Origin: Protea cynaroides
Taxonomy: Eukaryota > Streptophyta > Magnoliopsida > Proteales > Proteaceae
DNA: 64,000 nucleotides
Reading direction: 5' to 3'
Assembly (NCBI GenBank): GCA_028583415.1
Contig: CM053267.1
Location: 17,925,814 to 17,989,813 of the forward strand
In this document: in pieces, positions 11,160 to 22,518 of the stretch
Position numbering within the stretch: the stretch's first letter is position 1
Layout of the letters: each line of letters starts with the position of its first letter
Position numbers and translations under genes: made by a program
The notes under the pieces: model-generated
Seen by the model: the letters and a program-made list of their open reading frames with translations, nothing else
The model's database searches: none
Told to the model about the DNA's origin: nothing

Positions 11160-12370
11160 GTGGCAGACGATCAGCCCGAAAAGACATTCCAGGTCAGCTC
11201 CTTGCTACCTCAAGACAACAAGGCGGAGCTGGTAGGGTTCCTGAGACAGAACCAAGATGTGTTCGCATGGTCGGCCTCTGAGATGCCAGGAATCCCAAGG
11301 GAAGTGATTGAACATCACTTGGCGGTTGACCCCCAACATTGCCCAGTCAGATAGAAGAAGAGGAGTTTTGCACCTGCCGGTAGTCTGTTATTGGAAGTCC
11401 AGAAATTATTAGTGGCCGGCTTCATACGGGAGGTGGCTTATCCAGACTGGCTGGCGAACGTGGTCATGGTGCCCAATGCAAGCGAAAAGTGGAGGATCTG
11501 CACAGATTTCACAAAGATAGCTATCCACTGCCGCGCATCGACCAGTTGATAGACGCTACGGCTGGACACGAGCAGCTTAGTTTCCTTGACGCGTACTCCA
11601 GGTACGATCAGATCAAGATGAGGAAGTCAGACGAGGAGTGCACCTCCTTTATCACCAACCAGGGGCTTTTTTGCTATACGGTCATGCCTATTGGCCTAAA
11701 GAATGCAGGGGCCACCTATCAAAGGTTGGTGAACAAAATATTCAGAGAACAGATTGGCAAAAACATGGAGGTATACGTCGAAGACTTCCGAGTAAAGAGC
11801 CAACAAGCCAACCATCACCTAGCCGACCTGGGCGAAGCATTCCAAGTCCTTCACAAGCACAACATTAAGTTGAATCCCACTAAATGTGCCTTCGGGGTCG
11901 CATCTGGAAAATTCTTAGATTTCATGGTCTCACAGAGAGGGATAGAAGCAAACCCTTTCAAAGATTACGGGCATATTAAACATGGTCACACCGACCAGAC
12001 CCAAACAGGTACAAGAGCTAAATGGTCGCATAGTTGCCCTTGGCCGCTTCATGTCGAAATCGGCTGAACGAAGCCTTCCCTTCTTCAAGACACTGAAAGG
12101 AGCTGGGAAGTTTGAGAACTCCTTCGAAGACCTCAAGGCTTACTTGTCCTCACCTCTTCTGCTGGTCAAACCTAACCCTAGTGACGAATTGCAGCTCTAC
12201 CTTAGAGTCTCCGATCAGGCGGTGAGTGCCGTGCTGCTGAAAGATGAAGATAGAGTGCAGCGGCCAATATACTACGTCAGCAAGGTGCTGTTGGACGCAG
12301 AGACTAGATACAAACCAATTGAAAAGCTGGCACTCGCTCTAGTGACAGCAGCACGGAAGCTCTGACCATA
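11160..12370 (+). pseudogene. Tat-1 reverse transcriptase and RNase H
   Basis: RT begins around QPEKTFQVSSLLPQDNK. It continues through WRICTDF, the SYPLPRIDQLIDATAGHE region and LSFLDAYSRYDQI to the active-site box. That box reads YVED instead of YVDD (11774-11785). A 22-bp deletion at about 11513 and a CAG-to-TAG stop at 11353 break the frame. RNase H follows (ELQLYLRVSDQAVSAVLL, PIYYVSKVLLDAETRYKPIEK) to a TGA at about 12364. A further deletion at about 12117 removes codons present in Tat-2. This copy cannot make active enzyme. Confidence 0.85.
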
Positions 12371-12840
12371 CTTCTAGGTATATCCCATCTTTGTGCTTAC
12401 CAACACACCTCTAAAGAAGGTGCTATCAAAACCGGATGCATCTAGTCGGCTCATAAATTGGGCAGTGGAGCTCTGCGAGTACCACATAAAGTACGTACCT
12501 AGAACTGCCATCAAAGGCCAGGCATTGGCAGACTTCATCATCGAAAGCACCCTACCAGAGGAAGAGATTATAGAGCCTCAGGCAGGGAACGCACTTGAAC
12601 CAGCTGAGGCCCCATGGACACTGTAGGTAGATGGATCTTCCATGGATGGTCGATCTGGCACAGGGGTGATTCTGACAAGCCCGAAAGGTTTCAAAATCAG
12701 ATCACAAGTGAGATTCGGTTTTTGTGCCATGAACAATGAAGCCGAGTACGAGGCCTTACTTGCTGGCCTCCGACTAGCCAAAAGCCTAGCCGTTCGGCGG
12801 CTCATAGTCCGTGGTGACTCGCAGTTGGTCATCCGGTAAG
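12371..12840 (+). pseudogene. Tat-1 archaeal-type RNase H (aRH)
   Basis: After the connection domain (LSKPDASSRLINWAVELCEYHI), a second RNase H starts at the stop-broken VDGSSMDG near 12625. It carries GVILTSPKGFKI, MNNEAEYEALLAGLRLAKSL and VRGDSQLVI. A second RNase H of this kind between RT/RNH and integrase is a known mark of the Tat lineage, and here it decides the classification. The DGS, E and GDSQ catalytic positions are visible, but a TAG lies just upstream and a TAA follows at 12838. Confidence 0.85.
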
Positions 12841-14317
12841 TACAGGGGGATTATGAAGCCAGGCAACCAAGGATGCTGAAATACCTGGAAAAGGCCAATT
12901 CGGCCATCACAGCCTTTCGGAGTGTAGAGCTACAGTACGTGTGCCGAGACGATAACACTAAAGCAGACGAGCTGTCTAGGTCGTCCCTAGCAAACATCTC
13001 AAGAATGAACTCTGCCGTGTATGTGGAGTTATTGAAGCACGCCAGCAGCACTACTGAGGAAGTTGCACCAATCAAAGCCACCTTTAGCTGGTAGGATGAC
13101 ATGTACAGTTACCTCCGAATAGGTGCACTTCCAGAAGATAGGAAAGACACATGGTGCATCCAAGCCAAGTCCAGGTACACCATTCACAACGATGTGTTGT
13201 ATAGGAGATCTTACGCCATGCCGTTGCTTCGGTGTCTCCGATTGGAGGAAGCTGAACAAGTTATGAAAGACATCCATGAGGGTATCCACGGTCGGCACCA
13301 AGGAGGCCGATCATTGTTCTAGAAGATTCTTCGGCAAGGCTATCACTAGCCTAGAATGCATGATGACTGCATCAAGTTGGTGCGCAAGTGCGACAAGTGT
13401 CAGTTCTACGCACCAGTCTCATGTGCTCTGGCCGCACCCCTACAGCCTATCACAAGTCCTCTCCCTTTCACCATCTGGGGCATGGACGTCATGGGGCCCT
13501 TCCACAAGGCGACATATCAATGAAAGTATGTCATTGTGGCCATTGACTACTTCACAATGTGGATTGAAGTTGAAGCCGTCGTCAAGATTAACTCGACCAA
13601 GGTGGAGAAGTTTTTCAGACACTCCGTTATATACAAATTTGGTGTGCCTAGAATCCTGGTGACAGACAATGACACCCAGTTTGCCAGGGCATCATTCGTA
13701 GAGTTCTGCGCAGAGTTTCAGATTGATCATCAATTTGGGTCGGTCGGCCACCCTCAAACAAGCGGACAGACTAAGGCCACAAATAAAACAATATTGTCTA
13801 GACTGAAAAAAATGGTGGTGAATGAAAAAGAGAAGTGGGTCAACTAGTTACTGAGCATCGTCTGGTCGTACAGGACCACTAACATAACCCCCACGGGCGA
13901 AACTCCTTTCATGCTTGCCTTCGGCACGGAGGCAGTCGTCCCTGTCGAGGTATTTCATCTAACTTTTCGGATACTGAACTTCAATGAAGATACTAACTCT
14001 GAAGATCTCCGGACCAACTTGGATAACTTGGAGACGTGCAGGAATGGTCGGCTTCCAGAGTAGCCGCATACCAGCAGGCGACGGCTCGGCACAACGACAA
14101 GACAGTCCGACCCAAGATGTTTAGAGTAGGAGACCTCGTCCTCAGAAAAGCACCAGTCTCCATGCCGACAAACCAAGGGAAGATGGCCCAAAGTTGGGAG
14201 GGTCCTTACCGCATCCTAAAGACTGGCCGACCTGGCTCATACAAGCTGGCCACCCTCAGTGGAGAAGAAATCCCAAGGACTTGGCACGCCACCAATCTTC
14301 GCAAATATTACCAGTGA
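12841..14317 (+). pseudogene. Tat-1 integrase
   Basis: The HHCC zinc domain is visible as HEGIHGRHQ...CDKCQFYAP. The catalytic core has WGMDVMG and VTDNDTQF for the two aspartates. The third acidic residue, the Glu expected in GQTEATNK, is Lys here (AAG at 13773-13775). Stops occur at about 13096, 13321, 13522 and 13846. The C-terminal domain ends with RVGDLVLRK, WEGPYRI and WHATNLRKYYQ before the TGA at 14315. Integrase inserts element DNA into the chromosome. This copy is dead by substitution and by nonsense codons. Confidence 0.85.
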
Positions 14318-15330
14318 GCAGGCCTTTTACATTAAGATGTTTTGTTCAGTCGAGTCGATCGACCTGTCCTGGCCCATAATGTAGTTTCCTTCATTCTTTT
14401 ATTAAATCAAGTAGTCTCAGTTGTAAGCTAGGCCCCCTAGAGACACCTGCTCCCGTTTATGTTTAATATAAGAAGTATTATCATTGAGTCCACAACTCAC
14501 AGCAGTCGTGTTCCGTAAATCCTGACATAACCGTTCCTTTCGGCTCAACCGACCTTCTCGCGCCCACAAGCAGGCCCGAGTAGCACGCCGGCCCTCGGTG
14601 ACTCTGCCTATTTGTACCCATAAGCAGGTACGACTAGCACGCAGATCTCATAAGCGTCTACCTACCCAAACCCACAAGCAGGTAGGGGTAGCACGCAGAT
14701 CACACATTACACCACCTATTCACACCCACAAGTAGGTATGAGCAGCATGCAGGTGCTCAATAATTCTGCCTACCCATACCCACAAGCAGGTAAGGGTAGC
14801 ATGCAGATCACACAGGACACCGCCTGCACACACTCACAAACAGGTCTGAGCAGTATGCAGGTGCTCAACAATTCTGTTTATCCATACCCACAAGCAAGTA
14901 AGGGTAGCATGCAGACCACACATGACACCGCCTACTCACACCTACTCACACCCACAAGCCGGTATGAGTAGCATCCGGGCACCCGGTGTCTCCGCCCTTT
15001 CATAACCTCATGCAGGCATGACTGGTGCTCAGCCCCCCTTCACTTCTGCAGCTCAGCGACACATGTCGAGATGAGTGCAACATACCGCTCAGGGGTACTT
15101 CCCAAAATTTCCCATGTCTTATCCATATCAATCAGGATTTAAGTGTCCTCGGCCTGCTTGACCGCACAGCCGACAACACTTCAGGGGTAGGGGCAGTACA
15201 ATACCAAGACAAGGAAACACTAAAGCCAAATAACACAGAAGGAAAGAAAAAGACAAGTTTCATTCATGAAAGCTCACAAGGGGCAGCAGTATAAAACCCC
15301 AAGAAGAAGGGGTAGAACTTTAGAAAAATG
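14318..15330 (+). mobile_element. Tat-1 3' non-coding region up to the chimeric junction
   Basis: This follows the integrase stop and contains the 54-bp tandem array. No antisense accessory gene or 3' LTR is left. At about 15331 the sequence jumps directly into a second Tat protease, so the Tat-1 3' end and the Tat-2 5' end are both missing. Confidence 0.65.
14562..15030 (+). repeat. 54-bp tandem array, about nine units
   Basis: The motif CCCACAAGCAGGTA with a following AGCATGCAG recurs at about 14563, 14619, 14673, 14728, 14781, 14835, 14889, 14953 and 15007. Most steps are 53-56 bp; one is 64 because of a CCTACTCACA duplication. Alternate units resemble each other more, giving a 108-bp higher-order period. 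The 18-codon period leaves a 77-codon frame open (14738-14971) that reads as repeats; I do not call it a gene. Confidence 0.85.
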
Positions 15331-17292
15331 GAGTGGCCTTCCAAAATGGCACAAACTGGAGAAATTATCACCTTTAGCGACGAAGATCTCGTTAACGTGG
15401 CAGTCCCCCATGAAGATACTATTGTCTTCACTACTGGGATCGGACACTATGACGTCACCAAGTGCCTGGTGGACACTGGGAGCTCGATGGATATCATATT
15501 CTACCACGCGTACTAAAGGATCCAGTTAGGGGACGACCAGCTCCATCCCATCCCCTTTGACCTTATCAGCTTTTCGGGGGACATGGTGACGGTGAAAGGG
15601 GGCATCCAATTGCCTGTGGTGCTCGGCCAAAAACCCAAGCAACAAAGGGTGTTGGTGGAATTTATGGCAGTGGATCGGCCATCCAGCCACAATGTGATTC
15701 TCGGCCACCCATCCTTAAACAAGCCCAAGGCATGCATGTCCACCTACTAACTAGTGATGAAGTTCCCAATGGAGAACGGGGTCGGTGAATGCCGAGCAGA
15801 TCAAGTGGCCTCAAGAAGATGGTATCAATAGAATTGAAAAATAGCCAAAGAGCCCTGAAAGAAGCACCAGTTCACATAGTTGATGTGCGAGACATTGACT
15901 AGTCGAGCAGGGGAAAACCAGCCGAGGAGTTACAACAGATCCCGGTGGTAGACGACCAGCCCGAAAAGACATTCCAGGTCAGCTCCTTGCTACCTCAAGA
16001 CAACAAGGCGGAGCTGGTAGGGTTCCTGAGACAGAACCAAGATGTGTTCGCATGGTCGGCCTCTGAGATGCCAGGAATCCCAAGGGAAGTGATTGAACAT
16101 CACTTGGCGATTGACCCCCAACACTGCCCAGTCAGACAGAAGAAGAGGAGTTTTGCGCTTGTCGCCAGTCTATTATAGATGAGGATGTCCAGAAATTATT
16201 AGTGGCCGGCTTCATATGGGAGGTGGCTTATCCAGACTGGCTGGCGAACGTGGTCATGGTGCCCAATGTAAGCGAAAAGTGGAGGATCTGCACAGATTTC
16301 ACAAACCTCAACAAAGTCTGCCCTAAAGATAGCTATCCACTGCCGTGCATCGACCAGTTGATAAACGCTACGACTGGACACGAGTAGCTCAGTTTCCTTG
16401 ATTCGTACTCAGGGTACGATCAGATCAGGATGAGGAAGTCAGACGAGGAGTGCACCTCCTTCATCACCAACCAGGGGCTTTTTTGCTATTCAGTCATGCC
16501 TTTTGGCCTAAAGAATGCAGGGGCCACCTATCAAAGGTTGGTGAACAAAATATTCAGAGAACAGATCGGTAGAAACATGGAAGTATATGTCGACGACTTC
16601 TGAGTAAAGAGCCAACAAGCCGACCATCACTTTGCCGACCTGGGCGAAGCATTCCAAGTCCTTCGCAAGTACAACATTAAGTTGAATCCCACCAAGTGTG
16701 CCTTTGGGGTCGCATCTGGGAAATTCTGGGATTTCATGGTCTCACAGAGAGGGATCGAACCAAACCCTTTCAAACATTACGACCATATTAACGTGGTCGC
16801 ACCGACCAGACCCAAACAGGTACAATAGTTAAATGGTCACATAACTGCCCTCGGAAGCTTTATGTCAAAATTTGCTGAACGATGCCTTCCCTTCTTCAAG
16901 ACACTGAAAGGAGCTGGGAAGTTTGAGTGGACTGAGGTGTGACAGAATGCCTTCGAAGACCTCAAGGCTAACTTGTCCTCACCTCTTTTGCTGGTCAAAC
17001 CTAACCCCGGAGACGAATTGCAGCTTTACCTTGGAGTCTCCGATTAGGCGGTGAGTGTCGTGCTGTTGAAAAATGAAGATAGAGTGCAGCGGCCAATATA
17101 CTACGTCAGCAAGGTGCTGTTGGACGTAGAGCTAGATACAAGCCAATTGAAAAGCAGACACTCGCTCTAGTGACAGTAGCGTGGAAGCTCCGACCATACT
17201 TTCAGGTATATCCCATCTCTGTGCTTACCAACACACCTCTAAAGAAGGTGCTATCAAAACCGGATGCATCCAGTCGGCTCATAAATTGGGCA
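15331..17292 (+). pseudogene. Tat-2 pol, first part: protease, RT, RNase H
   Basis: The sequence is colinear and highly similar to Tat-1 from about 10540. Protease has LVDTGSSMDIIFYHAY (15468-15515) and then a stop. RT has WRICTDFTNLNKVCPKDSYP (intact where Tat-1 is deleted) and an intact YVDD box near 16590, directly followed by a TGA. RNase H follows to the point where element B inserted, at 17297/17298. There are several stops (for example 15516, 15748, 16176). Tat-2 continues at 29251, and the shared GTGGA duplication proves the two parts were once joined. Confidence 0.85.
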
Positions 17293-17297
17293 GTGGA

Positions 17298-19562
17298 TGT
17301 CACACCCCAATTCCATACTATTCAGAATGGTGTAATGAACCGCTAGCAAACCAACGGTTCAACCAGGATCTCGTACAGACGATATCCATTTAATGTAAAC
17401 TTCATACATCCACATTCATAATCAGAATAAATACACAATAGCAGAAGTCTTATAGTAAAATGAACTAAGAAATCTACTGTGATATTAATATTTAAATAGC
17501 AAATTATTCTGTATCAACTAAGACATGAATAAATATCAAATACATGTCTTTATTAAATCCAAATAAAGAAAACAAAAAGAAAATCTAATCGAATACACAT
17601 GAGTTGCACTCGCAAGAAGAGTCATGTGTATCCACTTCATCTTCAACTTCCATCGCCGCCACGTGCCCGTACACTGGAGCATTCACATAATATTCGACGG
17701 TAGTACCAGCATCATCAACTAAAAATATTCCACGTCGAGGGGGTGAGCACACATCATGGCTCAGTGAGCAAACAAAACAATGCAACAATACATATGCATG
17801 CAGTCAATTCATATCTTTGGTCTGGTTTAAACTTTGTAATATGCAATAGAAAGGTTTAGATAGTCAAAGGTTAACGTTTATTGACCCCGCCTCTACACAC
17901 AAGTGTGTGACGCTGCCTGAAGGTAACGTTTATCGTCGACTCACAAGCACCCAATTCATGAACATTGTACAACAAAGGTTAACGTTTATTGCTGTATAGT
18001 ACCATACCAACACGTAAGCCCTTATTGGCAAGGGCTGTAAACTGGGCTCGCAACTAACCAATCCTAATGCCAAAAAGTGTATCCAAGGCCTCACCCCAGC
18101 ATCCCTCAGAACGTCCATAGAGATAGAGCTAAAGCCCCTTGGTAGAGTCAGAGACTACAAGGACCGAGACCACATCCCCTGATACTCTACGACGTAATAG
18201 TTCTGCTAAGGTAATGGCGATATGACGATGCTAATGCACAAGACTTGAGTTAGAGATAGAGCTAGAGTGCTGAGGCCCAGCCTATGACACCCCCCTGATA
18301 CTCGCTCGCATCAAGTACACCAACCACACACATACATTCACATGCCTATTCCTATCATCATCATCAATATCATGTTATCAACAATAAAGTAAATATGCAT
18401 GAACAAATAATAGAAATATTGGATGACATGTTGTATGCACATTACAAACATATTCTCATAGGATCAAGCATAGCATTGGACTCAAGAAAAGAGGAAAAAA
18501 TAGTTTGTTATTAACCAATTAGTTTAGAGTTCTGTTTCCTCACCTTAGCTTGCTAATAGATCCTCTTTCAAGCTTTAAGATCACCTTTATATTGTTATTA
18601 TATTGCTAGAAGACCAAACAAGTCGATAGAATTTAATTAGAACTAATTTTGAATTCAAAAACCATGCTATTAACTGGGGGTCGAATGCTAGGGTCGGAGT
18701 TAACCCTGGGTGCGACCACCCTTATTCTAGGCTTCCCGAACACTGGGGGTCGATGCTCAGAGTCTGGTAGGGTCGATTGGCCATCGACCCCCCATGCGAC
18801 CCCCTGTGGGTTTTGGTTGATTTTCTTCCTTCAGTCCATTCTTCGAGTTTGGGGTCCTATGGCTTGCTCCTACAGTCCATTCCGCACATGTTCTATGGCC
18901 TAGAATCATGATTCATTCACCTATATGGCTTTTATGATATCCCCCATGGTTTTCATGAAAACCTAACCATGGGTTGATGGTTTGGGTTTCTCCGAGATCA
19001 TACTCTCTTCATTATCTACCCTAAGGTCTTTAGAAACTCATGAAAATAGTATCCATACCTGAGAAGAATACTCATTCTCTGCAACTCTTCTTCTTCTCTT
19101 CTTTCCTTCTCTTCCTCTTCTCTTCCTTCTCTTCTCTTTCTCTCAATTCAATTAGGATTGTAAAAGGAGTGAAAGAGACTTAGGGACGTCCTATTTATAG
19201 AGTAGGAACTCCTAAAATAAGTTCCATTGAGATTAGGAAGGAATCCCATTGAAATTAAGGAAGTTTCCTATTTTCTATTTTTATCGAGTACTGGGGGTCG
19301 ATAGGGGGGTCGAAGATCCCGTCGACCCTTGGTTCCTAAAGTGTCCGACCCCCCATGTAAAACTGGGGGTCTGACTTCTGTCTTGGGGGGGTCCGACCCT
19401 CCCTTGCTGGGTATGCGACCCTCCCCTTAATTTAAGTGTTTTTGGTCAGTTTAATACCTGGGATCGTGATCTCCTTCATGCACTTGGTCCATTTGGCTCA
19501 TCCATGATGGGTAGACCTGGTTCAAGGTGGTAAGACCGGGTTAGTTTGATACGGGTCTTACA
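17298..19562 (-). repeat. 3' LTR of element B
   Basis: Runs from TGTCACACCCCAATTCC to GATACGGGTCTTACA on the plus strand; the polypurine tract abuts it at 19563. A minus-strand TATA box lies at 19191-19200. Two clusters of GGGGGTCGA/TCGACCC motifs lie at about 18675-18800 and 19288-19430. Confidence 0.95.
19191..19200 (-). promoter_or_regulatory. TATA box in the element B 3' LTR
   Basis: CTATAAATAG on the minus strand, a consensus plant TATA box. The same box is in the 5' LTR at 28873-28882, where it would drive the element RNA. The GGGTCGA cluster sits 90-240 bp upstream of it in element sense. Confidence 0.75.
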
Positions 19563-19572
19563 ACTCCCCCCT
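19563..19572 (-). other. Polypurine tract of element B
   Basis: The minus strand reads AGGGGGGAGT immediately before the 3' LTR, where plus-strand DNA synthesis is primed. Confidence 0.85.
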
Positions 19573-19574
19573 AC

Positions 19575-21305
19575 TTATAAAAATTTTGCCCCGAAATTGT
19601 TCATACCTTCGGAGTCAAATAAATGAGGGTATTGCTTTCGGATAGCACTCTCTTCTTTCCATGTAATTTCTTCCATGTCTCTATTTCTCCAAGTGACCTT
19701 AACATAATGGATATCTCAATTGCGTAGTCGTTGAACCTTTCAGCTAGTGATTTCTGTTGGTGTTACTTCAAAGGTCAAATCATCAGTCAAATCAGGTAGA
19801 TCTACTGTCAGAACGTGCGTTGGATCCTTGACATACTTCTTCAATAAGGAAATATGAAATACGTCATGCACACTTGACATAGATGGTGGTAGTGCTAACT
19901 GGTAAGCCACTTTCCCACGCTTAGCTAGAATCTCATATGGCCCGACATATCTTGGACATAGTTTCCCTTTTTGTCTGAACCATTTCAGACCTCACATAGG
20001 CGATACCTTTAAGAATACTTTATCACCCACGATGAATTCAAGATCTCTGCGTCGAGTATCTGCATATTGCTTCTGACGATTCTGGGCTGTTCTCACTCTT
20101 TCTTTGATAATGTCGACCACTCGATAAGTGTCCTCAACAAATTCTGGTCCAACGAGACTACATTCCCTAACTTCATTCCAAAATAAAGGAGTTCGACACT
20201 TTCTGCCATACAGTGCTTCATAGGGTGACATTTGTATGGTAGCCTGATAGCTATTATTATAAGCGAACTCAATCAGTGATAACTTTTCATCCCATGATCC
20301 CTTGAAGTCAATTACACATGCTCGAAGCATATCTTCTAAAATCTGAATTGTACGCTCCGACTGTCCATTTGTCTATGGGTGGAATGCAGTACTAAACTTC
20401 AATGTTGTACCCATAGCCTTTTGCAATCCTTCCCAAAACTTTGAAGTAAATCGTGGATCTCTATCGGACACAATACTTTCAGGTACACCGTGTAATCGCA
20501 CAATGTTATCCACATACAGCTTAGCTAACCTCTCCAGTGTATACTGGGGTCGTATCGATATAAAGTAAGCTGTTTTAGTCAGGCGGTCTACAATCACCCA
20601 AACTGCGTCAACTACACGAGGAGTCAGTGGTAATCCTGTAACGAAGTCCATAGTAATGCAGTCCCATTTCCATGCTGGTTCCAGTAACGGCTGTAACAGT
20701 CCTGCGGGTCTTTGTCGTTCAGCCTTTACTTTCTGACAATTTAGGCATTGAGACACGAACTTCGCTACATCTGCTTTCATTCCTCTCCACCAATATAGTT
20801 TTTTTAGATCATGATACATTTTTGTACTTCCAAGATGTATCGAATAGATGGTGGTATGGGATTCTTTCATCAGTCGATGTCTAATGTCCACACTTTCTGT
20901 TTCGGGTACACATATTCTTCCTTTGTACTTCAATACCTTCTCTTCGTCCAAGGTGAACTCAGTGTTAGTCCTACCTTTTTCGATGTCTTCTTGTACCGTT
21001 CTTAGGTAAGGGTCTGCTTTGATGGCTGTCTTCACTTCATCAATTATATCCGGTATAATCTTCAATGTAGCAAACATATTTAAAAACCGATGAATCAACC
21101 CTTGGTTGGCTGATCCATCCGTTGTATCTATCACATACTGCTCATTGCCGTGATTGAATACCATTCCGATAGTACACATTGCTGCAGTTGTTCTAACCTC
21201 CCCCTGAGATTTTATCATTGGCTTTCTGCTCAACGCATCCGCTACTACATTAGCTTTTCCTGGATGATACTGGAAATCACAATCATAGTCTTTCAATAGT
21301 TCCAA
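19575..21305 (-). pseudogene. Element B integrase and chromodomain
   Basis: In element sense this opens with the end of the RNase H connection (YHPGKANVVADALSRKP). The integrase zinc domain follows, ending CLNCQKVKAERQRPAG, with a His-Leu variant of the usual HPGS motif. The core has WDCITMDFVTGLP and IVSDRDPRFTSKFW, then HP-stop-TNGQSERTIQ, where CAG has become TAG near 20370. The catalytic Glu is present. The C-terminal part (19992-20330 and on) includes NDEKLSLIEFAYNNSYQ-like sequence and DLEFIVGDKVFLKVSP. A chromodomain-like tail ends at TAA 19575-19577. Such chromodomains are thought to guide integration to heterochromatin. At least two further stops (about 19993 and 19740) make it a pseudogene. 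Confidence 0.88.
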
Positions 21306-22500
21306 CCATCTTCTTTGTCACATATTCAACTCCTTTTGATTAAATAAATAAGTAAGACTTTTATGGTCCGATTTAAGTTGGAATTTCTCTCCGTATAGGT
21401 AATGTCTCCATATCTTGACAGCATGTACTACTGTCGCTAACTCCAAATCATGAGTGGGATAATTTTTTTCATGTGTCTTTAACTGTCTTGAGGCATAAGC
21501 AATTACTTGTTCTCCTTGCATAAGCACACATCCTAATCCCAGTCCCGACGCATCTATGTATAGGGTAAATGGCTGTCCGGGAACATGAATAGTCAAAATC
21601 AAAGCGGATATCAATCTGGTCTTTAGGGTTTGGAAGCTCTTCTCACATTTATCCGTCCACACAAACTTTTCACCTTTCTTAGTTAGACTGGTGAGAGGTA
21701 CGGCAATCCAGGAATAGTCTTCCACAAATCGTCGATAATAACCAGCGAGACCCAGAAAAATTCTAATTTCTGCAACGCTCTTTGGTGCTTCCCACTTTAC
21801 AATAGCTTCAATTTTGCTAGGATCCACTTTGATTCCTTCAGCGGATACTACATGGCCTAGGAAGGCGACTTCACTTAGCCAAAACTCACACTTGGTAAAT
21901 TTGGCATATAGCTTCTCTTTCCTTAAACGCTGTAGGGTGGCGTTTAGATTCTTAATATGAGTTTCCTTGTCCTTGGAATATACCAATATATAATCAATAA
22001 ATACAATAACCAACGTAACCAACATATCGTGGAAAACTCGGTTCATAAGTTCTATGAAAGTTGCTGGTGCGTTTGTTAATCCAAAAGACATGACCAAGAA
22101 TTCATAATGTCCATATCTGGTCCTGAAAGCCGTCTTAGGAATATCACCATCCTTAATCTTCAACTGATGGTAGCCTGACTGAAGATCGATCTTAGAAAAT
22201 ACTTTTGCTCCTTGCAACTGATCGAACAAGTCATCCGAGGTAGTGGATATCGATTCTTGATTGTCAGTTTGTTCAACTCCCGATAGTCGATACATAATCG
22301 AACGCTACCGTCCTTCTTCTTTACGAACAATACTGGCGCTCCCCATGGTGATATACTGGGTCGAATATAACCCTTGTCCAGCAATTATTGTAGTTGTACT
22401 TTCAATTCCTTTAGTTCAGTAGGAGCCATTCGATAAGGTGCTTTTGATACTGGTGTGGCTCCAGGTACAAGATCTATCACAAACTTGTGGCTCGGTCGGG
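21306..22500 (-). pseudogene. Element B reverse transcriptase and RNase H
   Basis: Two overlapping frames show one frameshift near 22240. The finger region has SPWGAPVLFVKKKDGSVRLC and YRELNKLTIKNRYPLPR. The palm has FSKIDLQSGYHQLKI and MSFGLTNAPATF. The YxDD box reads FIDYILVYS, so the second catalytic Asp is Tyr (codon 21990-21992). RNase H has FTLYIDASGLGLGCVLMQ and YPTHDLELATVVHAVKIWRHYL, with catalytic residues visible, and ends at a stop near 21318. The loss of the second Asp should abolish polymerase activity even if the frameshift were tolerated. Confidence 0.9.
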
Positions 22501-22518
22501 TGGTAATCCTGGTAGTTC

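Noticed and set aside
14738..14971. A 77-codon repeat protein in the 54-bp array
   Set aside because: It arises because the repeat unit is 18 codons long. It lies in Tat non-coding DNA and shows no start context or domain.
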